This document shows, piece by piece, positions 42,071 through 51,571 of a stretch of DNA of 64,000 bases. Position numbers and translations under genes: made by a program. This DNA is from Dyadobacter soli. GTDB lineage: Bacteria; Bacteroidota; Bacteroidia; Cytophagales; Spirosomataceae. The notes below the pieces were generated by a model that was not told where the DNA came from, searched no databases, and worked only from the letters and a program-made list of their open reading frames with translations. The number at the start of each line of letters is the position of its first letter. Positions within the stretch are counted from its first letter, which is position 1. The stretch spans positions 1 to 64,000 of the forward strand of contig NZ_FNAN01000006.1 in the NCBI RefSeq assembly GCF_900101885.1. Reading direction: 5' to 3'.

Positions 42071-42463
42071 TTATTTTTTTAGAACATTATCCAACGAGAT
42101 GCTATTGGAGACAATAAATTGTAAGAGTACAATTAAAATAAGCGCGTGAAGCATTTGTGAAGGAAGTGCTTCCCAATTCTCGATCAGGCAGGTACCCAGC
42201 ATGAGCAAAAGCATGACGACAAACCCGGCGATGATGGTCATTTGAGAAAATAGCCCAAGAACCAATAGTACCCCGATGATGAATTCTGCTACTGGCAATG
42301 CATAGCTGAAAGGTGTCACCAGCGCATCTGGCAACATTGAACTGGCAAAACGGCCAGTCATCCACTGGCTGAAAGCAGGGAGTTTTGGTAACCGCACCAA
42401 CCCGTGCCCGAGAAAGCTAACGCCGGCAACCAGGCGTAACATGAAATATGGGAAATCGCTCAT
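42071..42463 (-). CDS. DoxX-family membrane protein
   Basis: Protein of 130 residues with four helices and the family start MLRLVAGVSFLGHGLVRLPK, followed by a YALPVAEFIIGVLLVLG helix. DoxX proteins are small quinone- or thiosulfate-related membrane subunits, often found in detoxification operons. ATG 42463 (MSDFPYF) is preferred; six further codons are open upstream. It is the first gene of the unit with the deacetylase, divergent from the AraC gene at 42546. Confidence 0.85.
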   Translation of the reverse strand: MSDFPYFMLRLVAGVSFLGHGLVRLPKLPAFSQWMTGRFASSMLPDALVTPFSYALPVAEFIIGVLLVLGLFSQMTIIAGFVVMLLLMLGTCLIENWEALPSQMLHALILIVLLQFIVSNSISLDNVLKK

Positions 42464-42545
42464 AGTAAAATTTTTGAGCAAATTTCAGTATCAAACCCTG
42501 GCAAGTACAAGGATATATACCGGTATTATTTGTAAAATTGCAGGC

Positions 42546-43379
42546 ATGGAGAAAAGAAATCTACATGGTGCCTACGAGCTCGAATTGCTGGAAACCGGGA
42601 ATTACATTGCAAAATCCCACCAGAATACTTTTTTTGAGATGGTTTTTATATTGGACGGTACCGGTATTCAAAGCATAAATGGCCATCAACTAGCATACTC
42701 GGCTAATAAATTGTTTCTTATTTTTCCCGAAGACAGACATAGTTTTCAGGTCGACACGTTTACCCGTTTTTTCTTCATTAGGTTCAGCAACGAATACCTG
42801 AAAGATCAAGCCAGCCTTAACATCCGGGACCTGGAATACATTTTCCACAGTCATAACCACTTGCCGGGCTGCGTTTTAAAAACCACCACTGACAAACCTT
42901 TTGTACGAGCAGCGGTGGAAGCGCTAAACCGCGAGAAAGATAACCCTGGTCCGCATCCGGAGCAGATCATCCAGCAACTGATCAATACCATCATAACCTA
43001 TACGGCGAGAAACCTCACCTTACAGGTAACGGAGACATTCGAAGGTAAAATTTCTGCGGTGATGCCGATACTTAATTATTTGCATCAACATATTTTTGAG
43101 CCGGATAAACTTAGAGCGGAACATATTGCCGGACATTTTAATTTATCGCCCAAATATATCGGTGAGTATTTTAAGAAACATACCGACGAGAGCCTCCAGC
43201 AATACATTATACTGTATAAGCTGAAACTGATTGAAAGCCGGCTGCTTCTCACCGACATGCGCATCAATGAAATAGCCTATGAGTTTGGCTTTACCGACCA
43301 AAGTCATTTGAATCGCATATTCAAAAAATATAAAGGTGTTGTTCCCTCCTGGTATCGCAGGCAAAATCCCCGTCCATAG
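42546..43379 (+). CDS. AraC-family regulator with cupin sensor
   Basis: Regulator of 277 residues. A cupin-like sensor (NTFFEMVFILDGTGIQSINGHQ, then FLIFPEDRHSF) precedes two helix-turn-helix motifs (AEHIAGHFNLSPKYIGEYFKKH and INEIAYEFGFTDQSHLNRIFKKYKG). ATG 42546 is chosen; the longer open frame runs back across the divergent promoter region into the DoxX gene. It is divergent from DoxX/deacetylase and upstream of the SDR operon, so it may control either. Confidence 0.9.
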   Translation: MEKRNLHGAYELELLETGNYIAKSHQNTFFEMVFILDGTGIQSINGHQLAYSANKLFLIFPEDRHSFQVDTFTRFFFIRFSNEYLKDQASLNIRDLEYIFHSHNHLPGCVLKTTTDKPFVRAAVEALNREKDNPGPHPEQIIQQLINTIITYTARNLTLQVTETFEGKISAVMPILNYLHQHIFEPDKLRAEHIAGHFNLSPKYIGEYFKKHTDESLQQYIILYKLKLIESRLLLTDMRINEIAYEFGFTDQSHLNRIFKKYKGVVPSWYRRQNPRP

Positions 43380-43581
43380 GCTTGGAACCGATATTTTTAC
43401 TTTTCTGGGCGATTGGCCTATGGTAACGTCTGAGCCTGTAAAATGAGGGTAGCAACAGATATTCTCAGTTTATTCTGAGCAAAACGTAAATCTGTGCTAT
43501 TCTTCCGCTGAAATGGATCAGAAATCCCCTCTACTCGTCAAATACCTTTGTATCATCAGGTAACAACCAAAATTTGAAACA

Positions 43582-44406
43582 ATGAACAAGATAATATTTA
43601 TCACAGGCGCGTCAAAAGGGTTTGGAAGACTATGGGCGCAAGCGCTTTTGAAAAGAGGCGATAAAGTAGCAGCGACAGCAAGGGACCTGTCTGCCCTGCA
43701 TGATTTGCACAATCAATACGGAGACAATATCCTACCATTACAGCTTAATGTTAATAATCGCTCCGATGTTTTTGATGCAGTGGAGAAAGTCGAAAAGCAC
43801 TTTGGGAGGATCGATGTGCTGATTAACAATGCGGGTTTTGGCTTATTCGGAACCACCGAAGAAACCACGGAAACACAAGCGAGGGAACAAATGGAAACTA
43901 ACTTCTTCGGCTCATTGTGGGTTGTACAGGCGGTTTTACCCATTATGAGAACACAAAAGGGAGGGCACATTATTCAGATTTCCAGCTTTCTTGGATTGAC
44001 GACTTTGCCGCTGCTGGGCTTGTATAATGCATCTAAATTTGCTGTGGAGGGTCTGATTGAAACCGTTGGTTCGGAAACTGCCCATTTGGGAATCAAAACT
44101 ACCTTGATCGAACCTAACGGATTTGCGACAGATTGGGCAGGGGCTTCGTCGGTGCAGACATCGGCAGAGATTGAAGATTATAGTCCGGTACGTGCCGCTT
44201 TTGCGGAAAGTGGGGAAGATCCAAATACCTGGGGCAAGCCGGACGCAACCGTCAAGCCGGTCTTAGAACTCATTGATAGCAACAACCCGCCGCAGAGGTT
44301 GCTGCTTGGAAAAATTGCTTATCACGTAATGAATGACGTATATATAAAACGGTTAGAAGATATACAACAGTGGAAGGAAGTAAGTCTTGCAGCGCACGGC
44401 CACTGA
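43582..44406 (+). CDS. Short-chain dehydrogenase/reductase
   Basis: NAD(P)-dependent oxidoreductase of 274 residues. It shows the cofactor motif TGASKGFG, the NNAGFG motif, catalytic Ser (IQISSFLG) and the YNASK tetrad (Tyr, Lys). It begins a run with the MRJP-like gene, the DUF417 gene and a small membrane protein, all on the plus strand after the AraC gene. The substrate is unknown. Confidence 0.92.
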   Translation: MNKIIFITGASKGFGRLWAQALLKRGDKVAATARDLSALHDLHNQYGDNILPLQLNVNNRSDVFDAVEKVEKHFGRIDVLINNAGFGLFGTTEETTETQAREQMETNFFGSLWVVQAVLPIMRTQKGGHIIQISSFLGLTTLPLLGLYNASKFAVEGLIETVGSETAHLGIKTTLIEPNGFATDWAGASSVQTSAEIEDYSPVRAAFAESGEDPNTWGKPDATVKPVLELIDSNNPPQRLLLGKIAYHVMNDVYIKRLEDIQQWKEVSLAAHGH

Positions 44407-44450
44407 TCTGAGCGCTACCAATACATTTCATCAACTACAATTTTTTAGAC

Positions 44451-45572
44451 ATGATTTTGAAGAGTATAGTTTTTTTGACGTTAGCGATAGTCTTAGCTGG
44501 CAATGGACAGCTTTCGTCAGATTTGAAACGTGTGGAATCGGCAGTAGGCGAGACCCAACCGAAGTTGGAGCAGGTTTTTGCCGACAGTACCTATCAATTG
44601 ACCGGTGTAGCGATAACTGGGGGCAATAGACTTTTTATCAATTATCCCTATTGGCTTGATACCCATTCCCATTCCGTGGTTGAAGTAAAGAATGGAAGAC
44701 CAACGCCATACCCAAATGCAGAATGGAACAGCTTCAAAAAGGGCCAAGACGGGCAAAACAAATTTGTTTGCGTGCAGGCGGTTGTGGCAGATGACAAAGG
44801 CTTTTTGTGGGTCGTGGACGCTGCGGGCATCGGCCTTGGCAAAGTGTACCAAAACAGTAATAAGGTAGTAAAAATTAACCTGGCGACTAATTTGGTAGAG
44901 CGGATTTATCGTTTCCCGGCAACTGTTGCAGGCGAAGACGTTTATCTCAATGACATACAAGTGGATAATCAGTCTGGCTATGCCTATGTAACCAATTCAA
45001 ATACCGGGGGAATTGTAGTCCTAAACTTGAATTCCGGGGAATCAAGAATGGTTTTGGCCCATTCCACTTCGGTCAAATCGGATCCGGTCTATCATTTCTC
45101 GCCTCTTGGAACTGAGCTGAAAAAAGGCGACGGATCTGCATTGAAAGTAAACTCGGACGGGATCGCCCTTACACCAGACCATTCATACTTGTACTATAAG
45201 CCTCTAACGGACAACCGCTTGTACAGAATTAAAACAGCGCTACTACGACAGTTTAAAACAAGTAACGATGTTTTAAATAAGAACGTAGAAGATTTGGGAC
45301 GGGTAGCTGCAACTGACGGGATGATATTTGATAAGCAGGGTAACCTTTACATGGGCGATCTTGAGAAGAATTCAATTCTGAAAATCACAGCCGATCTGAA
45401 AGTGCAAACCATTGTTAGAGATAATGATAAGTTATTATGGCCAGACAGTTACAGTATTTCCGAAGATGGCTATCTCTACATAACCAGCTCTCAAATACAT
45501 CTGATGCCTTGGTTCCATAGTGGGGTTGATAAATTAAAAAGGCCATTTGGTGTATACAGGATTAAAATTTAG
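44451..45572 (+). CDS. MRJP/yellow-like beta-propeller protein
   Basis: Protein of 373 residues with a signal-like N-terminus (residues 1-20) and the Major Royal Jelly/Yellow family features: VFADSTYQLTGVAITGGNRLFINYP, then KFVCVQAVVADDKGFLWVVDAAG, YLNDIQVD and GIALTPDHSYLYY. Bacterial members are often annotated as SMP-30/gluconolactonase- or dopachrome-tautomerase-like, but no enzymatic residue set can be assigned here. Probably periplasmic. It sits in the SDR operon. Confidence 0.82.
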   Translation: MILKSIVFLTLAIVLAGNGQLSSDLKRVESAVGETQPKLEQVFADSTYQLTGVAITGGNRLFINYPYWLDTHSHSVVEVKNGRPTPYPNAEWNSFKKGQDGQNKFVCVQAVVADDKGFLWVVDAAGIGLGKVYQNSNKVVKINLATNLVERIYRFPATVAGEDVYLNDIQVDNQSGYAYVTNSNTGGIVVLNLNSGESRMVLAHSTSVKSDPVYHFSPLGTELKKGDGSALKVNSDGIALTPDHSYLYYKPLTDNRLYRIKTALLRQFKTSNDVLNKNVEDLGRVAATDGMIFDKQGNLYMGDLEKNSILKITADLKVQTIVRDNDKLLWPDSYSISEDGYLYITSSQIHLMPWFHSGVDKLKRPFGVYRIKI

Positions 45573-45575
45573 CGT

Positions 45576-46136
45576 ATGAAAGCAGTTCTCATTTTTCTGG
45601 TCCGCACCAACCATCAGTTTACAAACTTTTTAAGAATTGCCGTATTTATTGTTATGGCTTGGATTGGTGGGCTGAAGTCCTTTCCATACGAAGCTGAGGG
45701 TATTGTCCCGTTTGTTGCCAACAGCCCGGTAATGCGTTTTTTCTACAATCATCCCGAGCAGTATTCGGCGCATAAAAACAAAGAAGGCGAACTTGTTCCT
45801 AGCAATATACGGTGGCATAAGCAAAACGCAACTTATATGTTTGCCTATGGCTTGGGGATGATGATTGTCTTGATCGGCACATTGACATTGCTTGGGATTT
45901 GGTTTCCCAAAATAGGATGGATTGGTGGCCTGCTAACCTTTGTTATGTCGCTTGTCACGCTTTCGTTTCTGATCACAACACCTGAAACCTATGTGCCTGA
46001 TTTAGGAAGTGCCAATCATGGGTTTCCATATTTATCGGGGTCAGGAAGGTTGGTAATCAAGGACGTAATAATGTCTGCGGCGGGCCTTGTAATAGCATCC
46101 GATTCAGCTAAGAGGATATTGACCGAAATGGACTAA
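45576..46136 (+). CDS. DUF417 (YkgB-like) membrane protein
   Basis: Membrane protein of 186 residues with four helices. The family features are present: FLRIAVFIVMAWIGGLKSFPYEAEGI, then PFVANSPVMRFFY and FLITTPETYVPDLG. YkgB relatives accompany stress or chlorine-type detoxification operons, but biochemical function is unknown. It begins three bases after the MRJP-like gene. Confidence 0.88.
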   Translation: MKAVLIFLVRTNHQFTNFLRIAVFIVMAWIGGLKSFPYEAEGIVPFVANSPVMRFFYNHPEQYSAHKNKEGELVPSNIRWHKQNATYMFAYGLGMMIVLIGTLTLLGIWFPKIGWIGGLLTFVMSLVTLSFLITTPETYVPDLGSANHGFPYLSGSGRLVIKDVIMSAAGLVIASDSAKRILTEMD

Positions 46137-46145
46137 CCCGCTCAC

Positions 46146-46397
46146 ATGAGATCAAAACTAAATGGAATATTGCTTTTCTTGATTGCGGCTTTCCTGCTTA
46201 TGATAAGCAAGAGCGATTTTCTGTACGATTTGCTTGGTGAATGGTGTATGCGAAGAAGATCGCCGCAAACTAATTTACAGAACCCCGATTCACTTCGGTT
46301 CGAAAGGCAGCATCTCGAATATCAAACCAAACTCAAAGGGTTTAAAAATCCAGTCTTGTACTTTGAGGTGGTGCGGATAAAGATAGTTGTGGGATAG
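46146..46397 (+). CDS. Hypothetical small protein with N-terminal membrane helix
   Basis: Protein of 83 residues: one hydrophobic helix (about 8-24) and a basic, soluble remainder. It follows the DUF417 gene by 9 bp and is the last gene of that run. Not recognised. The end (FKNPVLYFEVVRIKIVVG) may be a drifted C-terminus. Confidence 0.5.
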   Translation: MRSKLNGILLFLIAAFLLMISKSDFLYDLLGEWCMRRRSPQTNLQNPDSLRFERQHLEYQTKLKGFKNPVLYFEVVRIKIVVG

Positions 46398-46571
46398 TCT
46401 ACGATCAAATCTGAAAGTTACTTTCAAGTCATGCGATTAGGCTGTATTCCTGCGATGGAAGCAACTTCCCAAATAATCAGTCATTACTTCTACAAATCTG
46501 GTCGGAATGAGCGGCATCCAAGCTAGGTACCGGCAATATCATTTTATCGGATTATTAATGAACTGCCGTTG

Positions 46572-46853
46572 CTATGCCGAATTATTAAGTAGACGGACTT
46601 GGTCAACGAGCTTAAATGCATTGCCAACCGGTTCAAGCTCGTCACCAAAGTAATGCTCGATACTGCCATCATACGTGATATGGATGTGCCTTGTAGTTGC
46701 GCTTCCATATTTTTCCCATAAGGTTATATTCCCCAGCTCGGAATCTTCTACTTGCCCATATTCTGGGGGGCCGCAGCCGGCGGTTATCAGATCGAAAATA
46801 GCTTTGCACGCCTTTTCATCTTTGAGCAGTTCTGTTAACGGTTTATAATCCAT
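46572..46853 (-). CDS. Hypothetical acidic protein, 93 aa
   Basis: Small soluble protein without membrane segment, with a beta-like centre (TTRHIHITYDGSIEHYFGDEL). It lies 11 bp downstream of the DUF3800 gene in the same orientation and so belongs to the resolvase-DUF3800 unit. No family is recognised. Confidence 0.55.
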   Translation of the reverse strand: MDYKPLTELLKDEKACKAIFDLITAGCGPPEYGQVEDSELGNITLWEKYGSATTRHIHITYDGSIEHYFGDELEPVGNAFKLVDQVRLLNNSA

Positions 46854-46864
46854 AAATTACAAGT

Positions 46865-48022
46865 TTAGACGTCTACTATAACCTTTCGTATCAACGCAAA
46901 CTGGTCATGTTCCAAAATATCGATTTCTCCTGAGGTAGCCAAATGGACCTGGTCGTGGAATCGCTTCACCCTGGACAGCATCGGCGCAATGATCGTGTTG
47001 CTGTGGCTAACAAAATCATAAAGGTCGGCCTGGCTTGCAGGCAGCTTGTATCCGCGCGAGCTACTTGCGATCAGCACGCCGGCATCACGGAGCTGGGCAA
47101 TCACCTTTGTCTGAAAGTAATGCAGGGAAACTTTCTTACCTGTCCTTGCTTTGATGTGTTCTATTAATTCAAAGCTTGTTATGTAACGGGTGGGGTTGAT
47201 ATGCCGGAAATGAAATAGCAAGTATCCCAAACAACTTATCTGGTCTTTCACCTGCGGAACGGGGCTCAATGATTTGCGGTGCAGAAAATCATTAGCCAGA
47301 TTGATACTCAAGGTGGCCAGTGTCTCATTGTAATCCCGGCCGTTAGCTGGCGCGGTTGACGGAATGTTACCGAGGGAGTCTGGGAAAAACTGAATAGAGA
47401 GCAATTTGCGCCGGAGCAATTCAATGAATTCGCCTCGGTGGTCGGTGATGACCGTCTCGTCATAGCAGCGCGCGAGCGTGCCGGCGATATAAGCCGCCGC
47501 CTGGACCAAATCATTGTTTTCAAATCCTACGAACCCAAATGTAGATTCACTGAACAAATTAGAGATATGGTTCTGCTCTATGTACTTGACAAACCCTGTC
47601 ATGAACGTATTGTCGCCCAATTCATCACTTACCAATTCAAGATTGGGTAGCAGCCGGAACAGCTCCCTGTCTGCCAGGCTGTGAAGGAACTTGTAAAATG
47701 AGCCTTTGTAACGCAGCCCCTCTCCTATCAACTGCCGCTTGTCGACTATGACTGAGAAAACCTTGAACGGTGCTTCGTCCATGTCTTCCAGGACCTCTTT
47801 TCGCTTGGGGTGGTTGTTACCTATTAGATCAGAATCCAAGGCAGCGCCTGAGAAGTGCCGGTCACGCACGGCCTGCACAACCCGCTTTACAAGTGCAATA
47901 TCTTCTTTGTCTACAATGATTGCTGTAACGATGAAATGCGTAGTAGGCACTTCGGCCCCACGCTTAGAAAAATCAAGGGCGTCGTTACCCCATTCGGACA
48001 GGAAGGCGACCGTTTGTTGCAT
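46865..48022 (-). CDS. DUF3800-like protein
   Basis: Protein of 385 residues. The N-terminal half resembles DUF3800, an RNase H-like fold: AFLSEWGNDALDFSKRG, then HFIVTAIIVDKED, FKVFSVIVDKRQL, and acidic residues in LVSDELGD and ENNDLVQAAAYIAG that could form the metal site. The C-terminal third has a winged-helix-like segment (FELIEHIKARTGKKVSLHYFQTK). Five bases separate it from the resolvase gene, so the two are one operon. Function of this family is unknown; it is frequent in mobile and defence islands. Confidence 0.7.
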   Translation of the reverse strand: MQQTVAFLSEWGNDALDFSKRGAEVPTTHFIVTAIIVDKEDIALVKRVVQAVRDRHFSGAALDSDLIGNNHPKRKEVLEDMDEAPFKVFSVIVDKRQLIGEGLRYKGSFYKFLHSLADRELFRLLPNLELVSDELGDNTFMTGFVKYIEQNHISNLFSESTFGFVGFENNDLVQAAAYIAGTLARCYDETVITDHRGEFIELLRRKLLSIQFFPDSLGNIPSTAPANGRDYNETLATLSINLANDFLHRKSLSPVPQVKDQISCLGYLLFHFRHINPTRYITSFELIEHIKARTGKKVSLHYFQTKVIAQLRDAGVLIASSSRGYKLPASQADLYDFVSHSNTIIAPMLSRVKRFHDQVHLATSGEIDILEHDQFALIRKVIVDV

Positions 48023-48027
48023 GGTAT

Positions 48028-48633
48028 CTATTTTTGCTCTGAGAATTGTTTTCCATTGACAGACCGCTGTTGCTGCTCGATCTCTTTGATGTACCGGTAG
48101 ACCGTGGCCCTGCTAATACCCAACACTTTTCCGATCTCTTCCCCGGTCTTGTCTTTTTTATCGTAGAGTGCCTTGGCGGCATGTGCTTTGGACATCGCCG
48201 CTTTGCTAAGTCCTTTGGGCTTGCCTCCCATCCTACCCCTGGCGCGTGCAGCAGAAAGCCCGGCCTTCGTCCGTTCCCGGATCAGGTCACGCTCGAACTC
48301 TGCCAGAGATGCAAAAATGTTGAAGATTAAACGGCCTTGCGCGGTCGTTGTATCGATCGCATCGTTCAGGCTCCGGAACCCGATCTGCTTTTGCTGAAAT
48401 TCATTGATCAGATGAATTAGATCTTTCAACGAGCGCCCGAGCCGGTCGAGTTTCCAAACGATGATGGTGTCCCCTGCCCTAGCCATGTCGAGTAGCTTGT
48501 TGAGCTCGGGCCTTTCTTTGACCGAAGACACCTTCTCCCGAAAGATCCTGTCGCAACCGGATTTTTTCAAGTCATCAATTTGCAGGTTCAGGTTCTGGTC
48601 TTGGGTCGAAACCCGGGCATATCCAAAAATCAT
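48028..48633 (-). CDS. Serine resolvase/invertase (Pin/TnpR type)
   Basis: Small serine recombinase of 201 residues with catalytic Ser9 (YARVSTQDQNL), the arginine motif WKLDRLGRSLKDL, the long helix FERDLIRERTKAGLSAARARGR, GGKPKGLSKA and a C-terminal helix-turn-helix (EEIGKVLGISRATVYRYI). It heads a minus-strand unit with the DUF3800 gene and the 93-residue gene. No res-site repeat was found with certainty in the AT-rich upstream region (48634-48780). Confidence 0.92.
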   Translation of the reverse strand: MIFGYARVSTQDQNLNLQIDDLKKSGCDRIFREKVSSVKERPELNKLLDMARAGDTIIVWKLDRLGRSLKDLIHLINEFQQKQIGFRSLNDAIDTTTAQGRLIFNIFASLAEFERDLIRERTKAGLSAARARGRMGGKPKGLSKAAMSKAHAAKALYDKKDKTGEEIGKVLGISRATVYRYIKEIEQQQRSVNGKQFSEQK

Positions 48634-48870
48634 ATCATTTGTCTCACTTATTCAGCCAAAGATAAAAAATAAGACATAGAAATTTGAGATAATCATTTAA
48701 GACAGTATTTTATAACTAAACATATAGTAAGTTGATATATCACCGGTTCTCTCAAAACGCACGGAATTTGAGACAAAATGGGCCTAGCTAAGATCGTACA
48801 CATTTCATGTGTCTCGTGGTATTGTGGCTTGCAGACTCTCTTGCCGGCTCAATTGCTGTACTCTCAAAAA

Positions 48871-48902
48871 AAATGGCCAGAAGCAATAATGCATGGCCAT
48901 TT
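48871..48902. terminator. Bidirectional terminator-like hairpin
   Basis: AAATGGCCA (48871-48879) pairs with TGGCCATTT (48894-48902), flanked by an A-run on the left and TTTCTTT on the right. It follows the SDR gene on the minus strand. Confidence 0.65.
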
Positions 48903-48922
48903 CTTTCGTAATCAACAGTTTG

Positions 48923-49666
48923 TTATTTAAGCATATACTGAATCGATCCGCCGTCGATAGCTATATCGGCGCCGTTGATATAGGCAGCGTCATCAGATGC
49001 CAAAAACAATACCGTGTTAGCAACTTCGTTTGCATTTCCCCGTCGTTGAAGCGCACTTCTTGAAGCAAGGAAGCCTTGAACTTCTTTTGGCGCTACCGAG
49101 AGTAACCCAGGAGTCTGAATTGGACCAGGGCTGACGATATTTACCCGGATTCTGCGATCAGCCAACTCATTGACTGCAACATCGGATATCTTGTTCAAGG
49201 CAGCTTTCGTTGCAGAATATATGCTGCTTGTTACACCTGCCGCACTTGCTACACGAGACGAAGTAAAGATCACCGACGCACCATCAGCCAGATGCGGTAT
49301 GAGCCTCTGAAGTGTAAAAAAGTGACCCTTGACATTTGTGTTGAACTGCGCATCGAAATCAGCTTCCGTAACGTCCTGAATCGCCGCATAGACGCCAATA
49401 GCAGCATTGAGATACAGTACATCAACTTTTTTGCCGCGCTCTGCTACCCACTTCTCCAAGTCGGCAATCCCGTTCATGTTGGAGGTGTCAGCTGCCATTA
49501 TTTGTAGATTCGGACTATTTATTTCTTCGGCTGCTCTCTGCAAAGTTTGCGGGCTTCTCCCGGTGATTAGCACAGTTGCCCCATGCTGGATGAATGCATT
49601 AGCGGTGGCAAGACCAATTCCCTGGCTCCCGCCAACTATAATGACATGCTTGTTCGTGAAATCCAT
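48923..49666 (-). CDS. Short-chain dehydrogenase/reductase
   Basis: Oxidoreductase of 247 residues with GGSQGIGLA, LYLNAAIGV (NAG motif), catalytic Ser (TSSRVASAAG), Tyr-Lys (IYSATKAA) and the classical C-terminal DGG. It is divergent from the HxlR regulator, a common arrangement in which the regulator represses the SDR gene and responds to a reactive compound. Confidence 0.93.
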   Translation of the reverse strand: MDFTNKHVIIVGGSQGIGLATANAFIQHGATVLITGRSPQTLQRAAEEINSPNLQIMAADTSNMNGIADLEKWVAERGKKVDVLYLNAAIGVYAAIQDVTEADFDAQFNTNVKGHFFTLQRLIPHLADGASVIFTSSRVASAAGVTSSIYSATKAALNKISDVAVNELADRRIRVNIVSPGPIQTPGLLSVAPKEVQGFLASRSALQRRGNANEVANTVLFLASDDAAYINGADIAIDGGSIQYMLK

Positions 49667-49767
49667 TTTTCTATCATTTTAAAGAGCTACAAAACTAGTG
49701 AGGGAACATTTACATTAGTAACTTGGTTACTAGAAGTAACAGTATATTTCAGGTAACCAGGTAACCT

Positions 49768-50130
49768 ATGGCTGAGCAAGTATGTCACAAGGCGGATATC
49801 ATGGCGATTCACGACGCTATGGATATTCTGAGTGGAAAGTGGAAAATATCCATTCTTTCATCAATGTGTTATTATGGCAAGAGACGGTTTTCGGATCTTT
49901 TGAATGATCTTGAAGGTATTTCCAACAAACAGTTGAGTAAGGAACTCAAAGAGCTGGAAATGAATAAGCTTGTAAAGAGAACCGTATTGGATACGCAGCC
50001 TGTGACCGTCCAATATAATCTGACCGAATACGGCTGGACATTACAGGATCTTATTCATGGTCTTGCCACGTGGGGTACAAAACATCGCCGGGTAATTATG
50101 GATGAGCAAAGCGCACTCGCTGATGTCTAG
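49768..50130 (+). CDS. HxlR-family winged-helix regulator
   Basis: Regulator of 120 residues with the family core: DAMDILSGKWKISILSSMCYYGKRRFSDLLNDL, then GISNKQLSKELKELE and VQYNLTEYGWTLQDLI. An N-terminal Cys (CHKADI) is near the position used for redox or electrophile sensing in relatives. It is divergent from the SDR gene. TTACT-AGAAGTAA-type symmetric DNA in the 100-bp gap could be its operator. Confidence 0.92.
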   Translation: MAEQVCHKADIMAIHDAMDILSGKWKISILSSMCYYGKRRFSDLLNDLEGISNKQLSKELKELEMNKLVKRTVLDTQPVTVQYNLTEYGWTLQDLIHGLATWGTKHRRVIMDEQSALADV

Positions 50131-50325
50131 ATAATATTGCCAGAATACAAATTCTCTAGGAGAATTTAAATAGCTGAACTGCTGGAACAGTTGTTTTAAT
50201 CATACTCAACTAAGTCTCTGGAGTAGATTTATTCCGAATTGTCGCAGAGTTTGTCCCTAATTTCATTGCACTTTGTTATCTTACGTCTAGTAGGTAAAAT
50301 GTGTAACGAAAACGGAGAGATAGAG

Positions 50326-51210
50326 ATGAACCTGCATTCCAATCTACAATATCCATTATTCAAATATCTATCAGAAGAATTCAATGGAAGCTTCTATCAG
50401 AGCGAATTAACATGTCTGAACAGGATGCTGATCCTGTATCATAACCGGCTGTCATTTTCGATAGACGACGATACATCAAGCTTTCTAGATGAGTTCGCTC
50501 AGCATTTGGAAAAGCCTATCGCCTACTGGTGGATTCCGGCCTATAAGCGCCAGCACATCAATGTGCTTCGGACCAGGATCAGGTTTGTGCTGAAAAACAA
50601 CCCTCAAATATTTCGAAACCTTCTGTCCAGACCAGATTACAGTTCCTTTGAAGCCAAACGCCAAACGATCAAAGACATATACCAGTGGCTAGTTACTTTC
50701 AGCGGTGAAGCAGGTTCAGCAATTGAAGTTATTGATTGGAAGAACGATTTGCAAGCCGAATTCGACCAGTTTTTTCAGGAAACAAAGCAGGCCAAAGAAA
50801 AGATGGCACCCCAAAAGCCTGCTTTTGAACACTTTTATCAGATATTGAAGGGGAAAGATAAAGCTGAGAAACAGGACAAATTCCGGAGGCTCGTTGATAT
50901 TCTTCTCAGGGAGCAATGGATTACAAGCTCAGAGAAACCAGGATTCTATCAATTCCGCAATAGCAGCACAGGCGGCCGGCTTCAACTAGCTGCGATCTAT
51001 TATACCCTTGGCAAGCAGGGGCACATTGACAGGCAACTGCCTGCTCCACAGGTGGCAGGCCTGTTTAATAGCTGGCTCTCACATGACATCTCACAAAAAT
51101 CCTTTATTAAGGCCTTTCAAACCGAACAACTTGACACGTTCAACTGCTCATCCAACCGGCCCCGCCACAAATATGTGACCGAATGCCGGCTCTTATTGCG
51201 AGATCTTTGA
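50326..51210 (+). CDS. Hypothetical protein of the mobilizable element, 294 aa
   Basis: Not recognised. Soluble, helical, rich in aromatic and basic residues (WWIPAYKRQHINVLRTRIRF, then YSSFEAKRQTIKDIYQWL), with a helical C-terminal segment (IDRQLPAPQVAGLF). ATG 50326 follows a purine-rich GGAGAGA; ATG 50299 and an earlier TTG-type start are alternatives. As the first element gene it may be a regulator, by position only. Confidence 0.55.
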   Translation: MNLHSNLQYPLFKYLSEEFNGSFYQSELTCLNRMLILYHNRLSFSIDDDTSSFLDEFAQHLEKPIAYWWIPAYKRQHINVLRTRIRFVLKNNPQIFRNLLSRPDYSSFEAKRQTIKDIYQWLVTFSGEAGSAIEVIDWKNDLQAEFDQFFQETKQAKEKMAPQKPAFEHFYQILKGKDKAEKQDKFRRLVDILLREQWITSSEKPGFYQFRNSSTGGRLQLAAIYYTLGKQGHIDRQLPAPQVAGLFNSWLSHDISQKSFIKAFQTEQLDTFNCSSNRPRHKYVTECRLLLRDL

Positions 51211-51571
51211 AGCCGGATTGTCTCTAAAATTTCGGTAAAAATTCTTTTTATTCCTGCCGGAATATCAGGAACGTTATTGCCGAAATCTGAGGTGAGATTT
51301 GCGATATGTTCAATAAAAACAGTTCGCAAATGAAAAATCTGCAATCCACTTTTTCAAGCCTTATGCTCTTAGGCCTGAAACCAGTCCATCCAAAATTGAC
51401 CGGAGGAAAATCCGGTCAGTGTTTCGCAAACCAGGTTTCCTGCCCGAGGCATGCGCGGGTGAAACTTGGCCCGACACCGCCATGTAACAGATGCGCTCAA
51501 ACTGGCAGGCTTTATATCTGTCATCGGATACCGGAAGATAGCTTCTTAATAGTAACCAAAACCGCATAACG
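51211..51571. other. Gene-poor stretch within the element
   Basis: An 87-codon frame (51306-51569) is present but has atypical composition (many Cys and Pro) and is not called. The region contains CCGGA-GGAAAA-TCCGG-type symmetry near 51402-51417 and precedes the mobilization operon, so it may hold its promoter. Confidence 0.4.

Noticed and set aside
51306..51569. 87-codon plus-strand frame in the element
   Set aside because: Unusual composition and no pattern; not separable from chance.
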